Shown: positions 20,272 to 29,912, numbered from the stretch's first letter. The stretch: DNA of 64,000 bases from an uncultured Allorhizobium sp. (GCA_958439205.1 OY288189.1:2247001-2311000), one strand, 5' to 3'. Numbers and translations are program-made. The notes: a model not told the origin generated them from the letters alone.

Positions 20272-22266
20272 ATGCGTTTTTCCAGCGACTTCCTCGACGA
20301 AATCCGTGACCGCGTGCCGATTTCGGCCGTCGTCGGTCGCCGCGTGACGTGGGATCGGAAGAAAACCAATGTGTCACGGCAGGACTATTGGGCCTGCTGC
20401 CCCTTTCATGGCGAGAAGAGCCCAAGCTTCCACTGTGAAGATCGCAAGGGTCGGTATCACTGCTTCGGCTGCGGTGTGTCCGGTGACCATTTCCGCTTTT
20501 TGACGGATCTCGAAGGCTTGAGCTTCCTCGAGGCGGTGCAGCAGGTTGCCGACATGGCCGGCATTTCCATGCCGCAGCCAGACCCGCAGGCAGAACGCCG
20601 CGAGCGTGAGCGCACGACGCTCCAAGACGTCATGGAGATGGCGACGCAGTTCTTCCAGGATCAGTTACAGACGGCGAGTGGGGCGAGGGCGCGGGCTTAT
20701 CTGCGCGAACGCGGGCTGTCTGGCCGGACGATCGAGACGTTTCGGCTTGGCTATGCGCCGGAGAGCCGCAATGCGCTGAAAGAGTATCTAGCGTCGAAGG
20801 GCGTCCCAAAGGAGCAGATCGAGGCCTGCGGGCTTGTCGTGCACGGGCCGGACATTCCCGTCTCCTATGACCGCTTCCGCGATCGCATCATGTTTCCGAT
20901 CCTGTCGTCCCGCGACAAGGTCATCGCCTTTGGTGGTCGCGCCATGGCGGCGGATGCCATGGCGAAGTATCTCAATTCCAACGAGACCGAGCTCTTCCAC
21001 AAGGGCAATGTGCTCTACAACTTCTCGCGCGCCCGCCGGGCGATGCAGGGGGCGGATGGGGCCGACACGCTGATTGCCGTCGAAGGCTATATGGATGTGA
21101 TCGCGCTCTATCAGGCGGGCATCGAGAATGCCGTGGCGCCACTCGGTACGGCACTCACCGAAAACCAGCTGCAGCTGATGTGGAAGACGACGCCTGTGCC
21201 GGTGCTCTGCTTCGATGGCGATGGTGCTGGCCAACGGGCGGCTTTCCGCGCCGTCGATCTGGCGCTGCCGCACATTAAACCCGGCCAGTCGCTGCGCTTT
21301 GCCATGCTGCCTGATGGCAAGGATCCGGACGATCTCGTCAAGCGTGATGGACGCCAGCCCTTCGATCGGGTGCTGTCAGAGGCGCGGCCGCTGGCCGAGA
21401 TGGTCTGGATGCGCGAGACGCAGGGCGGCGGTTTCGATACGCCGGAAAAGCGGGCGGAACTCGAAGCCAAGCTGAAGCAGATCGTCAATGTCATCGGCGA
21501 CGAAAACGTTCGGCGCCATTACCAGCAGGATGTGCGGGACCGGCTCTACGGCTTCTTCCAGAGCGCCCAGCCTGGGCGTGGCGAGCGCGGCAATTTCCAG
21601 GGTGGCGGTCGTGGGCAGGGGCAGGGCGCCCGCAATGGCGGACGGCCTCCAGGGCCGGTTGCCTCCAGTCGTGGGGCGATTTCAGACCGGTTGGCGCGCT
21701 CCGGGCTTGTGCGTGGTGCGCTCGACCAGCCGACCCTACGCGAGAGCGTGCTGGCGCTCACCATCGTAAACCATCCGCAATTGCTCGAAGATGAGTATGA
21801 CGAAATCGCTGCCATCGACTATGAACATGTCGGCTTGCAGAAGCTGTGGTCATCGCTTCTGACGGCAGTTGCTGAAGCCGGCGCATCGCTGACGCGCGAG
21901 GTTCTGATCCAGAAGCTGGAGGCGCATGGTCACGGCACGCTGCTGCGCGGTCTCGATCAGCAGATCCGCAATGCCAGGCTCTGGATCGCAACCGAGATCG
22001 CGGCTTCCGAAGATGCGCGCGAGGGCTATGGCCAGGCTCTTGCCCTCTACAAGCGGGCGCGGGCGCTGAAGCGCCAGCGCATGGAGCTCGAGCGTGAGAT
22101 CGCCGAGGCGACCGAGACAGACGATGCCGGCCGCATCGAGCAGGTGATCAGCGCGCTGCACGAGGTTCAGCTCGAGGTTGCGCGAATGGAAAACCAGGAG
22201 GCGATCATCGATGGCTTTGGCGTGATGTCCGGTCGCGTCAAGGGGCCGGCGACGGGACACGGCTGA
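20272..22266 (+). CDS. dnaG: DNA primase
   Basis: A 664-residue replication primase that makes the RNA primers at the fork. The N-terminal zinc-binding domain has the CHC2 ligands Cys43, His46, Cys64 and Cys67 (CCPFHGEKSPSFHCEDRKG, YHCFGCGVSGDH). The TOPRIM catalytic core has VEGYMDVIAL and CFDGDGAGQRAA. The C-terminal helicase-binding region starts near 480 after a glycine-rich linker (GERGNFQGGGRGQGQGARNGG). Length and order are normal for rhizobial DnaG. The start MRFSSDFLDEI matches the family. Confidence 0.98.
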   Translation: MRFSSDFLDEIRDRVPISAVVGRRVTWDRKKTNVSRQDYWACCPFHGEKSPSFHCEDRKGRYHCFGCGVSGDHFRFLTDLEGLSFLEAVQQVADMAGISMPQPDPQAERRERERTTLQDVMEMATQFFQDQLQTASGARARAYLRERGLSGRTIETFRLGYAPESRNALKEYLASKGVPKEQIEACGLVVHGPDIPVSYDRFRDRIMFPILSSRDKVIAFGGRAMAADAMAKYLNSNETELFHKGNVLYNFSRARRAMQGADGADTLIAVEGYMDVIALYQAGIENAVAPLGTALTENQLQLMWKTTPVPVLCFDGDGAGQRAAFRAVDLALPHIKPGQSLRFAMLPDGKDPDDLVKRDGRQPFDRVLSEARPLAEMVWMRETQGGGFDTPEKRAELEAKLKQIVNVIGDENVRRHYQQDVRDRLYGFFQSAQPGRGERGNFQGGGRGQGQGARNGGRPPGPVASSRGAISDRLARSGLVRGALDQPTLRESVLALTIVNHPQLLEDEYDEIAAIDYEHVGLQKLWSSLLTAVAEAGASLTREVLIQKLEAHGHGTLLRGLDQQIRNARLWIATEIAASEDAREGYGQALALYKRARALKRQRMELEREIAEATETDDAGRIEQVISALHEVQLEVARMENQEAIIDGFGVMSGRVKGPATGHG

Positions 22267-22347
22267 TGTAATCGTTTGCATAAATCTGTTGCACTGCGGC
22301 GGCAAATAGGGGATTCAGGTCTTGTTCCATGGCTGCCGGAAGCAAGA

Positions 22348-23655
22348 GTGTCGCAGGACGAGTTCGATTTCATAGCCCGCAACGGGCGAAAATTCCGATC
22401 GTTCTGGCGATTGCCGAATGCGGTCTGGTGGGTGGCTCGGATCGGCACGTCAGGTTATCCACCGCGCGTGCGCCGCAGGCTTGCGGTGACCAATGTGATC
22501 TCGGCCATGGTCAGCCTGATGACCATTCCCTACATCCTGATCTACGCCTTCTACGACTGGTATGGTCTTTTGCCTGCCATCATCGCGTTTTCGCCGCAGA
22601 TCGTGCTCTATGCGGTCACGCCCTTTTTCCATCGCTTCGGGCCAACATCTGCCGCACTCTATCTCGGTAGCATCTGGCTGATCTTCGGGATCGGCTACTG
22701 CATGTTCTTTGGCCGGGAGTCCGGCCTGCATTTCTATTTTCTGCCCGGGGCTGCGGCCTCGATGCTGGTCTTCGGGCCGGAGCGCCTTTTCCTGTCTGCC
22801 TGCGTGACGATCGTCGCGATCATCGCATTCCTGGTGACAGAGGTGGTGTTTGTTGCGCCGCTTGATTTCATCCAGGTGGAGCCGCTGTTTCTGGATGCGC
22901 TTTATTACCTGACGGTGCCCTTTGCCTTTCTCCTGATCTTCACGACGTCCTATTTCGCTTTCAAGGAGGCCTCCCAGGCGGAGATGGCGCTCGAATCGGA
23001 GCATGAGTTTTCCGAGCGGCTGCTTCAGAATATTCTTCCGCATGCCGTCGCTATGCGCCTTCGGGATCGCGGCACGCAACTCGTAGCCGACCAGATCCCG
23101 TCTGCGACGATCCTGTTTGCCGATATCGTCGATTTCACGCCGCGAGCCGCACGCTGGGAACCGCAGCAGGTCATCGCATTCTTGAGCCGCGTGTTCAGCC
23201 AGTTCGATGCGATCGCGAGTGCGCATGGGCTCGAAAAGATAAAGACCATCGGCGATGCCTATATGGTGGCGGGCGGCCTGCCGGAACCGCAGCCGGATCA
23301 CGAGGCGGCGGTGGCGCTGATGGCGCTTGATCTTCTCGCCTGTTGTCGCAGGATCTCGGAACAGGTGGGCGAGCCGGTCGAGGTGCGGATCGGGCTCGAC
23401 ACGGGTCCGGTGGTGGCCGGTGTGATTGGGCCGAACAAGCTACTTTACGATGTCTGGGGTGATACGGTGAACACGGCGGCACACATGGAATCACATGGCG
23501 TGGCCAGCCGCATCCAGGTTGCCGACTGTCTGAAGACGAGGCTTGAGGACCGTTTCGATTTCGAGCTGCGGGGCAATATCGAGGTCAAGGGCAAGGGGGC
23601 GATGCGAGTCTGGTTTTTGACCGGCGTGAAGGCCGAGGTCGCTGCCTCTCTCTGA
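22348..23655 (+). CDS. Membrane class III adenylate/guanylate cyclase
   Basis: A membrane cyclase. An N-terminal set of about six helices (roughly residues 45-215) leads through a helical signalling linker (EMALESEHEFSERLLQNILP) into the class III catalytic domain. Both metal-binding aspartates are present (ILFADIVDFT, KTIGDAYMVAGG), and the nucleotide-site WGDTVNTAAHMES is recognisable. In this last motif the usual transition-state arginine (N-x3-R) is a histidine, which may lower or change activity. The start is uncertain: GTG at 22348 has GGAAG upstream (435 aa), while a TTG at 22276 would add 24 residues. It sits between dnaG and rpoD. Confidence 0.88.
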   Translation: MSQDEFDFIARNGRKFRSFWRLPNAVWWVARIGTSGYPPRVRRRLAVTNVISAMVSLMTIPYILIYAFYDWYGLLPAIIAFSPQIVLYAVTPFFHRFGPTSAALYLGSIWLIFGIGYCMFFGRESGLHFYFLPGAAASMLVFGPERLFLSACVTIVAIIAFLVTEVVFVAPLDFIQVEPLFLDALYYLTVPFAFLLIFTTSYFAFKEASQAEMALESEHEFSERLLQNILPHAVAMRLRDRGTQLVADQIPSATILFADIVDFTPRAARWEPQQVIAFLSRVFSQFDAIASAHGLEKIKTIGDAYMVAGGLPEPQPDHEAAVALMALDLLACCRRISEQVGEPVEVRIGLDTGPVVAGVIGPNKLLYDVWGDTVNTAAHMESHGVASRIQVADCLKTRLEDRFDFELRGNIEVKGKGAMRVWFLTGVKAEVAASL

Positions 23656-24039
23656 CGGCAGGCTTGCGGGCGGTTGCCCCTTGTTTCTGGTGCGTCACGT
23701 CCTACATCTGCGAAGATCGGTGATAAAGGCGCCGTAATACGGCTTGTTTTGTTGATTTTCCCGATCCAGCCTGCGGAAAGGCTTGACGTCAGGAAAAATT
23801 GTGGGAATCACCAATCCAAGCACACAAGGGTGAAGTGGGTTCGGACGGATCTCTGGTATGATGACCGGTCATGCAGACAATCAAGGTTTCGGGGCTGTGA
23901 CCGCAATGCCCATAGTTAATCAGGAATTAAGCAACACTCCGTTAGGTCAGTGACAGCTATCCGCCCGGGTGAGTGGTCCGTCTCCCATTCCTCAGGCGAC
24001 CAGCAGCATGATCAGACGTCAGGGAAAGCGACAAGATAA

Positions 24040-26103
24040 ATGGCATCGAAAGTCAAAGAAAACGAAGAAGCCGACGGCGAACGCGACGGCGCGACGGACG
24101 GTCCGCTTCTCGATCTTTCCGATGACGCGGTCAAAAAGATGATCAAAGCCGCGAAGAAGCGCGGCTATGTCACCATGGATGAACTGAATTCGGTTCTGCC
24201 GTCCGAGGAAGTGACCTCGGAGCAGATCGAAGACACCATGGCCATGCTTTCCGACATGGGCATCAACGTCATCGAAGACGAAGACGTTGATGAGCCGGCT
24301 GCTGCCGAAGAGAGCGATGACGAGGACGGCGAAAGCGAGGGCGGCGAGCTCGCACCTTCCGCCGGTACTGCCGTTGCCACTGCCAAGAAGAAAGAGCCGA
24401 CCGATCGTACCGACGACCCGGTGCGCATGTATCTGCGCGAAATGGGTTCCGTCGAGCTTCTGTCGCGCGAAGGCGAAATCGCCATCGCCAAGCGCATCGA
24501 GGCTGGCCGCGAGACGATGATCTCGGGCCTCTGTGAGAGCCCGCTGACCTTCCAGGCGCTGATCATCTGGCGCGACGAACTGAACGAAGGCACGACGCTG
24601 CTGCGCGAGATCATCGATCTCGAAACCACCTATTCCGGTCCGGAAGCCAAGGCTGCTCCGCAGTTCCAGTCTCCTGAAAAGATCGAGGCGGACCGCAAGG
24701 CTGCCGAAGAAAAGGAAAAGGAGCGCGCCAAGCGCCGTCCGCAGGCTGCCTCCGGTGACGACGATGACATCACCGCCATCGGCGGTGAAGGCATGCCGCC
24801 GGAAGAAGAGGAAGAGGACGAGGACGAATCGAACCTGTCGCTGGCCGCGATGGAATCGGAACTGCGTCCGCAGGTCATGGAGACCCTCGACCTCATCGCC
24901 GACACCTACAAGAAGCTGCGCAAGCTGCAGGACCAGCAGGTGGAGGCACGTCTCGCCTGTGCCGGCACGCTGTCGTCTGGCCAGGAGCGCCGCTACAAGG
25001 AGCTGAAGGATCAACTGATCACGGCGGTCAAGTCGCTGTCGCTGAACCAGAACCGCATCGACAGCCTTGTCGAGCAGCTCTACGACATCTCCAAGCGTCT
25101 GATGCAGAACGAGGGTCGCCTTTTGCGTCTCGCCGAAAGCTACGGCGTCAAGCGCGAAGCCTTCCTCGAGCAGTATCAGGGCGCCGAACTCGATCCGAAC
25201 TGGATGAAGTCGGTTGCCAACCTGTCCGGCCGTGGCTGGAAGGAATTCGCCAAGGAAGAATACCAGACGATCCGCGATATCAGGGGTGAGATCCAGAACC
25301 TCGCCACCGAAACCGGCATCTCGATCGCGGAATTCCGTCGCATCGTGTCGATGGTCCAGAAGGGCGAGCGCGAAGCGCGTATCGCCAAGAAGGAAATGGT
25401 CGAGGCGAACCTGCGTCTCGTCATCTCGATCGCCAAGAAGTACACGAACCGCGGCCTGCAGTTCCTCGACCTCATTCAGGAAGGCAATATCGGCCTGATG
25501 AAGGCGGTCGACAAGTTCGAGTATCGCCGCGGTTACAAGTTCTCGACCTATGCGACCTGGTGGATTCGTCAGGCGATCACCCGTTCGATCGCCGACCAGG
25601 CCCGCACGATCCGTATTCCGGTGCACATGATCGAGACGATCAACAAGATCGTCCGCACATCGCGCCAGATGCTGCACGAAATCGGTCGCGAGCCGACGCC
25701 CGAAGAACTGGCCGAAAAGCTTGCCATGCCGCTCGAAAAGGTCCGCAAGGTCCTGAAGATCGCCAAGGAGCCGATCTCGCTCGAAACCCCCGTGGGTGAC
25801 GAAGAAGATTCGCATCTGGGCGATTTTATCGAAGACAAGAACGCGCTGCTGCCGATCGATGCCGCCATCCAGGCGAACCTGCGCGAGACGACAACCCGCG
25901 TTCTCGCCTCGCTCACGCCGCGTGAAGAGCGCGTGCTGCGCATGCGCTTCGGCATCGGCATGAACACCGACCATACGCTCGAAGAAGTCGGCCAGCAGTT
26001 CTCGGTTACCCGCGAACGTATCCGTCAGATCGAGGCAAAGGCGCTGCGCAAGCTGAAGCACCCGAGCCGTAGCCGCAAGCTGCGGAGCTTCCTGGACAGC
26101 TAA
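24040..26103 (+). CDS. rpoD: RNA polymerase primary sigma factor
   Basis: A 687-residue housekeeping sigma-70. Region 1.1 (about 22-80) starts the protein, then comes the long acidic non-conserved insert of alphaproteobacteria (for example [11 protein letters not shown]). Regions 2.1-2.4 read [27 protein letters not shown] and [20 protein letters not shown]; region 3 follows, and region 4.2 has the -35 helix-turn-helix [20 protein letters not shown]. The 384 bp upstream contain no gene and presumably hold its promoters. A strong terminator follows. Confidence 0.99.
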   Translation: MASKVKENEEADGERDGATDGPLLDLSDDAVKKMIKAAKKRGYVTMDELNSVLPSEEVTSEQIEDTMAMLSDMGINVIEDEDVDEPAAAEESDDEDGESEGGELAPSAGTAVATAKKKEPTDRTDDPVRMYLREMGSVELLSREGEIAIAKRIEAGRETMISGLCESPLTFQALIIWRDELNEGTTLLREIIDLETTYSGPEAKAAPQFQSPEKIEADRKAAEEKEKERAKRRPQAASGDDDDITAIGGEGMPPEEEEEDEDESNLSLAAMESELRPQVMETLDLIADTYKKLRKLQDQQVEARLACAGTLSSGQERRYKELKDQLITAVKSLSLNQNRIDSLVEQLYDISKRLMQNEGRLLRLAESYGVKREAFLEQYQGAELDPNWMKSVANLSGRGWKEFAKEEYQTIRDIRGEIQNLATETGISIAEFRRIVSMVQKGEREARIAKKEMVEANLRLVISIAKKYTNRGLQFLDLIQEGNIGLMKAVDKFEYRRGYKFSTYATWWIRQAITRSIADQARTIRIPVHMIETINKIVRTSRQMLHEIGREPTPEELAEKLAMPLEKVRKVLKIAKEPISLETPVGDEEDSHLGDFIEDKNALLPIDAAIQANLRETTTRVLASLTPREERVLRMRFGIGMNTDHTLEEVGQQFSVTRERIRQIEAKALRKLKHPSRSRKLRSFLDS

Positions 26104-26130
26104 GCTGGACATGGATGTTTGTTATCAGAA

Positions 26131-26158
26131 CCCGTCGGAGCGATCCGGCGGGTTTTTT
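26131..26158 (+). terminator. Terminator of rpoD
   Basis: CCCGTCGGA-GCGA-TCCGGCGGG, a 9-bp stem with one G.T pair, is followed directly by six T residues and lies 28 bp after the rpoD stop. Confidence 0.92.
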
Positions 26159-26164
26159 GTTGTG

Positions 26165-26587
26165 TCAGATTGGCAGGATAGGATGGGCGATCGTGCTGCA
26201 GGCTCCGGCCATGACCTTGTCGAGCGTTGCCACCGGGAGACCGTTGCTGACGGCGATGGCAATGTGGAGACTGTCGCCGGCCCGCAGGCCCAGTTCGGTC
26301 CGATCGCAGAGCCGGGCGGCGGCGTGGTAGTCGGACGGTGAAACCGGCAAGGTTACCAGCGAACGTGTAACGAGGTGATTGAAGGCGGCGAGAGCGCTTG
26401 TCTTCTGTGACACGTCGAGTTGGCCAGTGCGCAGTTTCAGGGAGAGCGCTGAGGAGAATTCCGTCATGGTCCAACCGCTGATGTGGAGCGATCCGGTTTG
26501 CTGATGCCTGAGCCATGCAGACACGCGGTCTGCTGCTGGTTCACGCGTCAGGAGAGCGACAAGGACCGATGTATCCAGATAGACCAT
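26165..26587 (-). CDS. vapC: VapC-type PIN-domain ribonuclease toxin
   Basis: A 140-residue PIN-domain RNase. The conserved acidic residues are visible: Asp5 in MVYLDTSVLVALL, Glu in WTMTEFSSAL, and Asp in LRAGDSLHIAIAV, which bind the Mg2+ ions used to cut RNA. The start overlaps the antitoxin stop by one base. It forms a VapBC module with the upstream gene, just past the rpoD terminator and transcribed toward it. Confidence 0.9.
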   Translation of the reverse strand: MVYLDTSVLVALLTREPAADRVSAWLRHQQTGSLHISGWTMTEFSSALSLKLRTGQLDVSQKTSALAAFNHLVTRSLVTLPVSPSDYHAAARLCDRTELGLRAGDSLHIAIAVSNGLPVATLDKVMAGACSTIAHPILPI

Positions 26588-26820
26588 CAGTAGCGGTCTT
26601 CGTCGCGGAGGCGGCGGGTGCCGTCCGCCTCTGTTTTCTGCATCTGATTCATCACACTGTCGAGCCAGGCGAAGTCTATGGGCTCGCGCGGCTGTTCCGC
26701 AGGCATGAGCCTGGCGACCGGCTTGCCGTGCCGCTCGATCTCGATGGTTTCGCCCTGTTCTGCCTTGCTCACCAGTTCGCTGAGATGCGCCTTGGCGGTC
26801 GCGATGTTGACAGTGGTCAT
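26587..26820 (-). CDS. vapB: Phd/YefM-type antitoxin of the VapC toxin
   Basis: A 77-residue antitoxin. The N-terminal Phd/YefM DNA-binding fold is clear (TVNIATAKAHLSELVSKAEQGETIEIERHGKPVARLMP), and the short C-terminal tail (about 45-77) would wrap the toxin. It is the first gene of the vapBC operon. A CTAG-n4-CTAG repeat at 26841-26852 lies 20 bp upstream of its start. Confidence 0.88.
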   Translation of the reverse strand: MTTVNIATAKAHLSELVSKAEQGETIEIERHGKPVARLMPAEQPREPIDFAWLDSVMNQMQKTEADGTRRLRDEDRY

Positions 26821-26840
26821 TGACGCTGCACCCGTTTGAA

Positions 26841-26852
26841 CTAGATGACTAG
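26841..26852 (-). promoter_or_regulatory. Candidate VapB operator
   Basis: CTAG-atga-CTAG repeats the palindromic CTAG core twice just upstream of the antitoxin start. A role as an autoregulatory site is inference. Confidence 0.3.
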
Positions 26853-26957
26853 AATTATGGTCATGGTAGCCTGAAGTGCTGCGCGATAAAAGGCCGATGG
26901 CACAGTGTTTAAATCAGGAAATTCGCTTTCTCCTCCCTTTTCGCCGCAATCGTCGTT

Positions 26958-28010
26958 ATGGATCACGCCATGACGGAAACGAGGAAGACAGGCTGGCGGC
27001 GTCTCGGCGGCGGGATGACGATTTCCCTGCTGCTGCATGCGCTTGCAGTGGCGGTCTTTCTGTTGAGTTTCGACAGCCCCGTCGAGCTTGCCGAAGAAGA
27101 GCCGGCCATCGAGGTGACGCTGGTTGCGCCGCCGGAGGAGCCGGAGCCAGAGCCGCCGGCGCCGGAACCGGAACCGGAGCTAACGGAAGAGGCCGCAGCC
27201 CCCGAACCTGAGGCGCCGCCACCTGCGCCGGAGCCTGAGGTCGAGCCGCAGCCCGAGGCAGAACCAGAACCAGAACCGCAACCGCCTGTCCCGGCACCAG
27301 AAGTGCCGGAGCCTGAAGTGCCGGATGCAGCCCAGGTGCCCATTCCCGTTTTGAGGCCGGTGGTCCGATTCGGTGAGCAGGACCAAGGGCCGGAACTCTC
27401 GCGCGGCACTGAGGCTGAACCCGAGGCAGCGGAGGAGACGACCGCCCCAGACGAAGCGGAGACCCAAGAAGTTGCACCAACCGTCGCGCAGCCGGTGATC
27501 ACCTTGCCGGAAGCACCGCCTGTCGAGACGGAGGTTGCCGAAGCGGCTGACGTGACGAGTGAGACCAGCGGCGAAGCGGAAACCTCGGCTACCTCGCAGC
27601 CGTCGGATCTGCCGTCCGAGGCTGCGCTCCAGGAGGCGCAACTTGAGCCGCGCGAGGTGACCGAGCTGTTTTCTTCCGCCATCTCCGGCGACCAGGCTGC
27701 GATGACCGCAATGGCAGGGCTGACACGGCAGGAGCGCGGCGATCAGCTTTGCGGCACCGAACTCAGCCAGCAGCTTCGCAACGGCAGCCCGGCCTATGTG
27801 CCCTATCTCCTGCCGATCCTGCGCCTCAAGGACGGCAATGTGGTGGATGTGGCGCTCGCGGCCTTCCGTGACATCAACGGCGCCTGGATCAATATTTCCG
27901 TGCGCTGTGAAGTCGATGACGATGCCACACAGGTGGTGCGCTTCTCGCTCTCGATTGGAAAGACCGTGCCCCGCACCGAATGGGCCGAGCGTGGCTTTCC
28001 CGAGACGTGA
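26958..28010 (+). CDS. DUF930 protein with TonB-like proline-rich region
   Basis: A 350-residue protein. A short basic N-terminus is followed by one membrane helix (about 20-40, MTISLLLHALAVAVFLLSF), a long Glu/Pro-rich stretch (about 47-120, many EPEP/PAPE units), an acidic Ala/Thr-rich linker (to about 225), and a conserved DUF930 domain (about 228-345) with two cysteines (QLCGTEL, VRCEVDD). The layout is TonB-like, with an inner-membrane anchor and a stiff periplasmic spacer, but the TonB C-terminal domain is absent. The start is ATG 26958 or ATG 26970. Function unknown. Confidence 0.83.
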   Translation: MDHAMTETRKTGWRRLGGGMTISLLLHALAVAVFLLSFDSPVELAEEEPAIEVTLVAPPEEPEPEPPAPEPEPELTEEAAAPEPEAPPPAPEPEVEPQPEAEPEPEPQPPVPAPEVPEPEVPDAAQVPIPVLRPVVRFGEQDQGPELSRGTEAEPEAAEETTAPDEAETQEVAPTVAQPVITLPEAPPVETEVAEAADVTSETSGEAETSATSQPSDLPSEAALQEAQLEPREVTELFSSAISGDQAAMTAMAGLTRQERGDQLCGTELSQQLRNGSPAYVPYLLPILRLKDGNVVDVALAAFRDINGAWINISVRCEVDDDATQVVRFSLSIGKTVPRTEWAERGFPET

Positions 28011-28022
28011 CGGCGGAGCCGC

Positions 28023-29177
28023 TTAGCCCAAGCCCTTCCGGATCACCGCCATGAAGACCCGGGCGCCGATGGTGGTCAGGTCATCCGGATAGTCGTAGTC
28101 GGGATTGTGCAGGGCAGGGTGCTTCTCGCCCGCGCCGAGGAAGAACATCGCCGAGGGGCAGATGGCGCGCTGGCGGCCGAAGTCTTCCGAGGCGCGCATC
28201 GGCAGTGTTCCTTCGTCGAACCGCACACCCTCTGACGTCAATGCCTCTTCGAGATGGGCGACGGCCTCCGGTGCGTTCTCGCAGTGGAAGAAGATGTCGT
28301 GGTAGCTGATGGCGTGGTCAAGTCCGGCTTCCTGTGCCGCCTCGACCACGAGCTGTTCCGCCTTCTCGCAAAGCTCGGCCATGCGATCGTCGATGAGGGT
28401 GCGCAGCGTCACCCAGATTTCTGCGTCGCCCGGGGCAATGCCGAAGGCCTGTTCGCCGAGCGAGGCGTGGGTAACGGTTGCGAGCGTGAAGTCGGTTGCG
28501 GGTGGCGCGCCGTTCGAGAGCGCCGTCAGTGCCGGCATCAGTCTCGACATCGCGGCCATGGGCGAGAGACCGGTTTCCGGCTGCGAGGCATGGGCCGTCT
28601 TGCCAGAGAGCCGGATCTTCATGCCGCGCGATGCGCAATTCACTGGTCCGCTCTTCAGCGCGACGGTGCCGAAGGCAAGCCCCGGCATGTTGTGCAGCGA
28701 ATAGGCGAAGTCCGGGCGGATCTCGGCGAATCGCGGATCTGCGAGCACGGCTGCTGCACCGCTGCCGTCTTCCTCGGCCGGCTGCCAGAGCAGCACGACA
28801 CGGCCGCGGGCAATCGGCTGTCGCGACAGGCCTGTCGCCAGCGCCAGAAGGATGGTCGAGTGACCGTCATGGCCGCACAGATGGCCTTTGCCGGCGACGG
28901 TCGAGCGGTGGTCCGCTTGCGATTTTTCCTCGATCGGCAAAGCGTCGAGTTCGGCGCGGAAGAGGAGGGTGGGGCCCGGCTCCTGGCTTTCGAAGACCGC
29001 CGCCACGCCGTGACCGCCAAGCTCGGTCAGGAGTTTCGATGGTGCGAGAGGACGCAGCGCTTCCACGACCCTGCGCGCCGTTTCCCGCTCCTCGCCCGAG
29101 ACTTCCGGGTGTCGGTGCAGATCATGCCGGAAGGCTTGAAGCTCCACCATGTCACGGTTGGTCAGGAACATGCGCAT
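28023..29177 (-). CDS. M20 family amidohydrolase/peptidase
   Basis: A 384-residue M20D-type metallohydrolase of the hippurate/IAA-amino-acid hydrolase group. Metal ligands are visible in GHLCGHDGHST, the catalytic Glu pair in WQPAEEDGSGA, and the late ligand in YSLHNMPG and MRASEDFG. The dimerisation (lid) domain lies at about 180-295. It should remove an acyl group from an N-acyl amino acid or amide in the cytoplasm. The first ATG (29177) is very close to GGGGAG, so the second (29171) may be used. The gene is convergent with the DUF930 gene. Confidence 0.92.
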   Translation of the reverse strand: MRMFLTNRDMVELQAFRHDLHRHPEVSGEERETARRVVEALRPLAPSKLLTELGGHGVAAVFESQEPGPTLLFRAELDALPIEEKSQADHRSTVAGKGHLCGHDGHSTILLALATGLSRQPIARGRVVLLWQPAEEDGSGAAAVLADPRFAEIRPDFAYSLHNMPGLAFGTVALKSGPVNCASRGMKIRLSGKTAHASQPETGLSPMAAMSRLMPALTALSNGAPPATDFTLATVTHASLGEQAFGIAPGDAEIWVTLRTLIDDRMAELCEKAEQLVVEAAQEAGLDHAISYHDIFFHCENAPEAVAHLEEALTSEGVRFDEGTLPMRASEDFGRQRAICPSAMFFLGAGEKHPALHNPDYDYPDDLTTIGARVFMAVIRKGLG

Positions 29178-29243
29178 CGTCTCCCCTTGTTCGACCCGGT
29201 GTGTACATCAATCAGCCGGGTCACCCAAGGGGAGCTGCGCGCC

Positions 29244-29843
29244 TCAGAGCAGGAGCTTGACCGCGATCGTTGCCATGACCAGAGCAATGACCCCATCGAG
29301 CACACGCCATGCCATGGGCTTTTCAAACAGCGGGGCGAGGAGGCGGGCACCGTAACCGAGGCTGAAGAAGAAGCAGAAGGATGCCGTCATGGCGCCCAGG
29401 GCGAATGCCACCTCGTGGCCGGCATAGCGGGTCGAGATCGAGCCCAGCAGCACGACGGTGTCGAGATAGACATGCGGATTGAGCCAGGTGAAGGCGAGGC
29501 AGGTCAAGAGCGCGGTGCGCAGGCCCGTTGCCGTCGTGTCGCCGGTGCGCATGCTGTTGCCACCCGTCCATGCCGAATGGGCGCTGCGCAGCGCATAGGC
29601 GAAGAGGAAGGCCGCACCACCATACCGCAGAGCTGGCTCGAGCCAATCGAGGCGTGACAGTACGGTTGCGAAGCCCGCAACACCGGCTGCGATCAGGATT
29701 GCGTCCGAGATGGCGCAGGTCAGCACCAGCGGCAACACATGCTCGCGGCGCAGCCCCTGGCGCAGGATGAAGGCATTCTGGGCACCAATCGCGACGATCA
29801 GGCTGAGCCCGAGGAAAAAACCGGCAGTGGCTGCAAGCACCAT
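29244..29843 (-). CDS. LysE/ArgO-family amino acid exporter
   Basis: A 199-residue inner-membrane protein with six helices. The N-terminal FFLGLSLIVAIGAQNAFILRQGLRREHVLPL is the LysE/ArgO hallmark, and WLNPHVYLDTVVLLGS is the conserved central loop. It is divergent from an ArgP-like LysR regulator, the classic pairing for export of lysine/arginine controlled by intracellular basic amino acids. I infer that substrate range from the pairing. Confidence 0.93.
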   Translation of the reverse strand: MVLAATAGFFLGLSLIVAIGAQNAFILRQGLRREHVLPLVLTCAISDAILIAAGVAGFATVLSRLDWLEPALRYGGAAFLFAYALRSAHSAWTGGNSMRTGDTTATGLRTALLTCLAFTWLNPHVYLDTVVLLGSISTRYAGHEVAFALGAMTASFCFFFSLGYGARLLAPLFEKPMAWRVLDGVIALVMATIAVKLLL

Positions 29844-29888
29844 GTTAAACTCTCCTGAGATGCCGCTTTGACTAGCCAGGGCCTTTTC

Positions 29889-29912
29889 ATTAGGAAAGGT
29901 AATAATCCTAAT
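29889..29912. promoter_or_regulatory. Operator-like inverted repeat between lysE and argP genes
   Basis: ATTAGGA-N10-TCCTAAT is a perfect 7-bp dyad in the 87-bp divergent intergenic region, 18 bp upstream of the regulator start. It is the expected form and place for a LysR-type binding site. Confidence 0.65.

Noticed and set aside
22276-22347. TTG start for the cyclase, 24 codons upstream
   Set aside because: Possible but not preferred: no ribosome site, and the extra residues are not family-like; the GTG at 22348 has GGAAG before it.
23656-24039. Possible riboswitch or small RNA upstream of rpoD
   Set aside because: I looked for conserved riboswitch-like helices and a clear -35/-10 pair and found neither; only a lone TTGACG near 23782.
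24019-26112. 697-codon minus-strand ORF opposite rpoD
   Set aside because: A mirror of the rpoD codon bias; no family features, no ribosome site.
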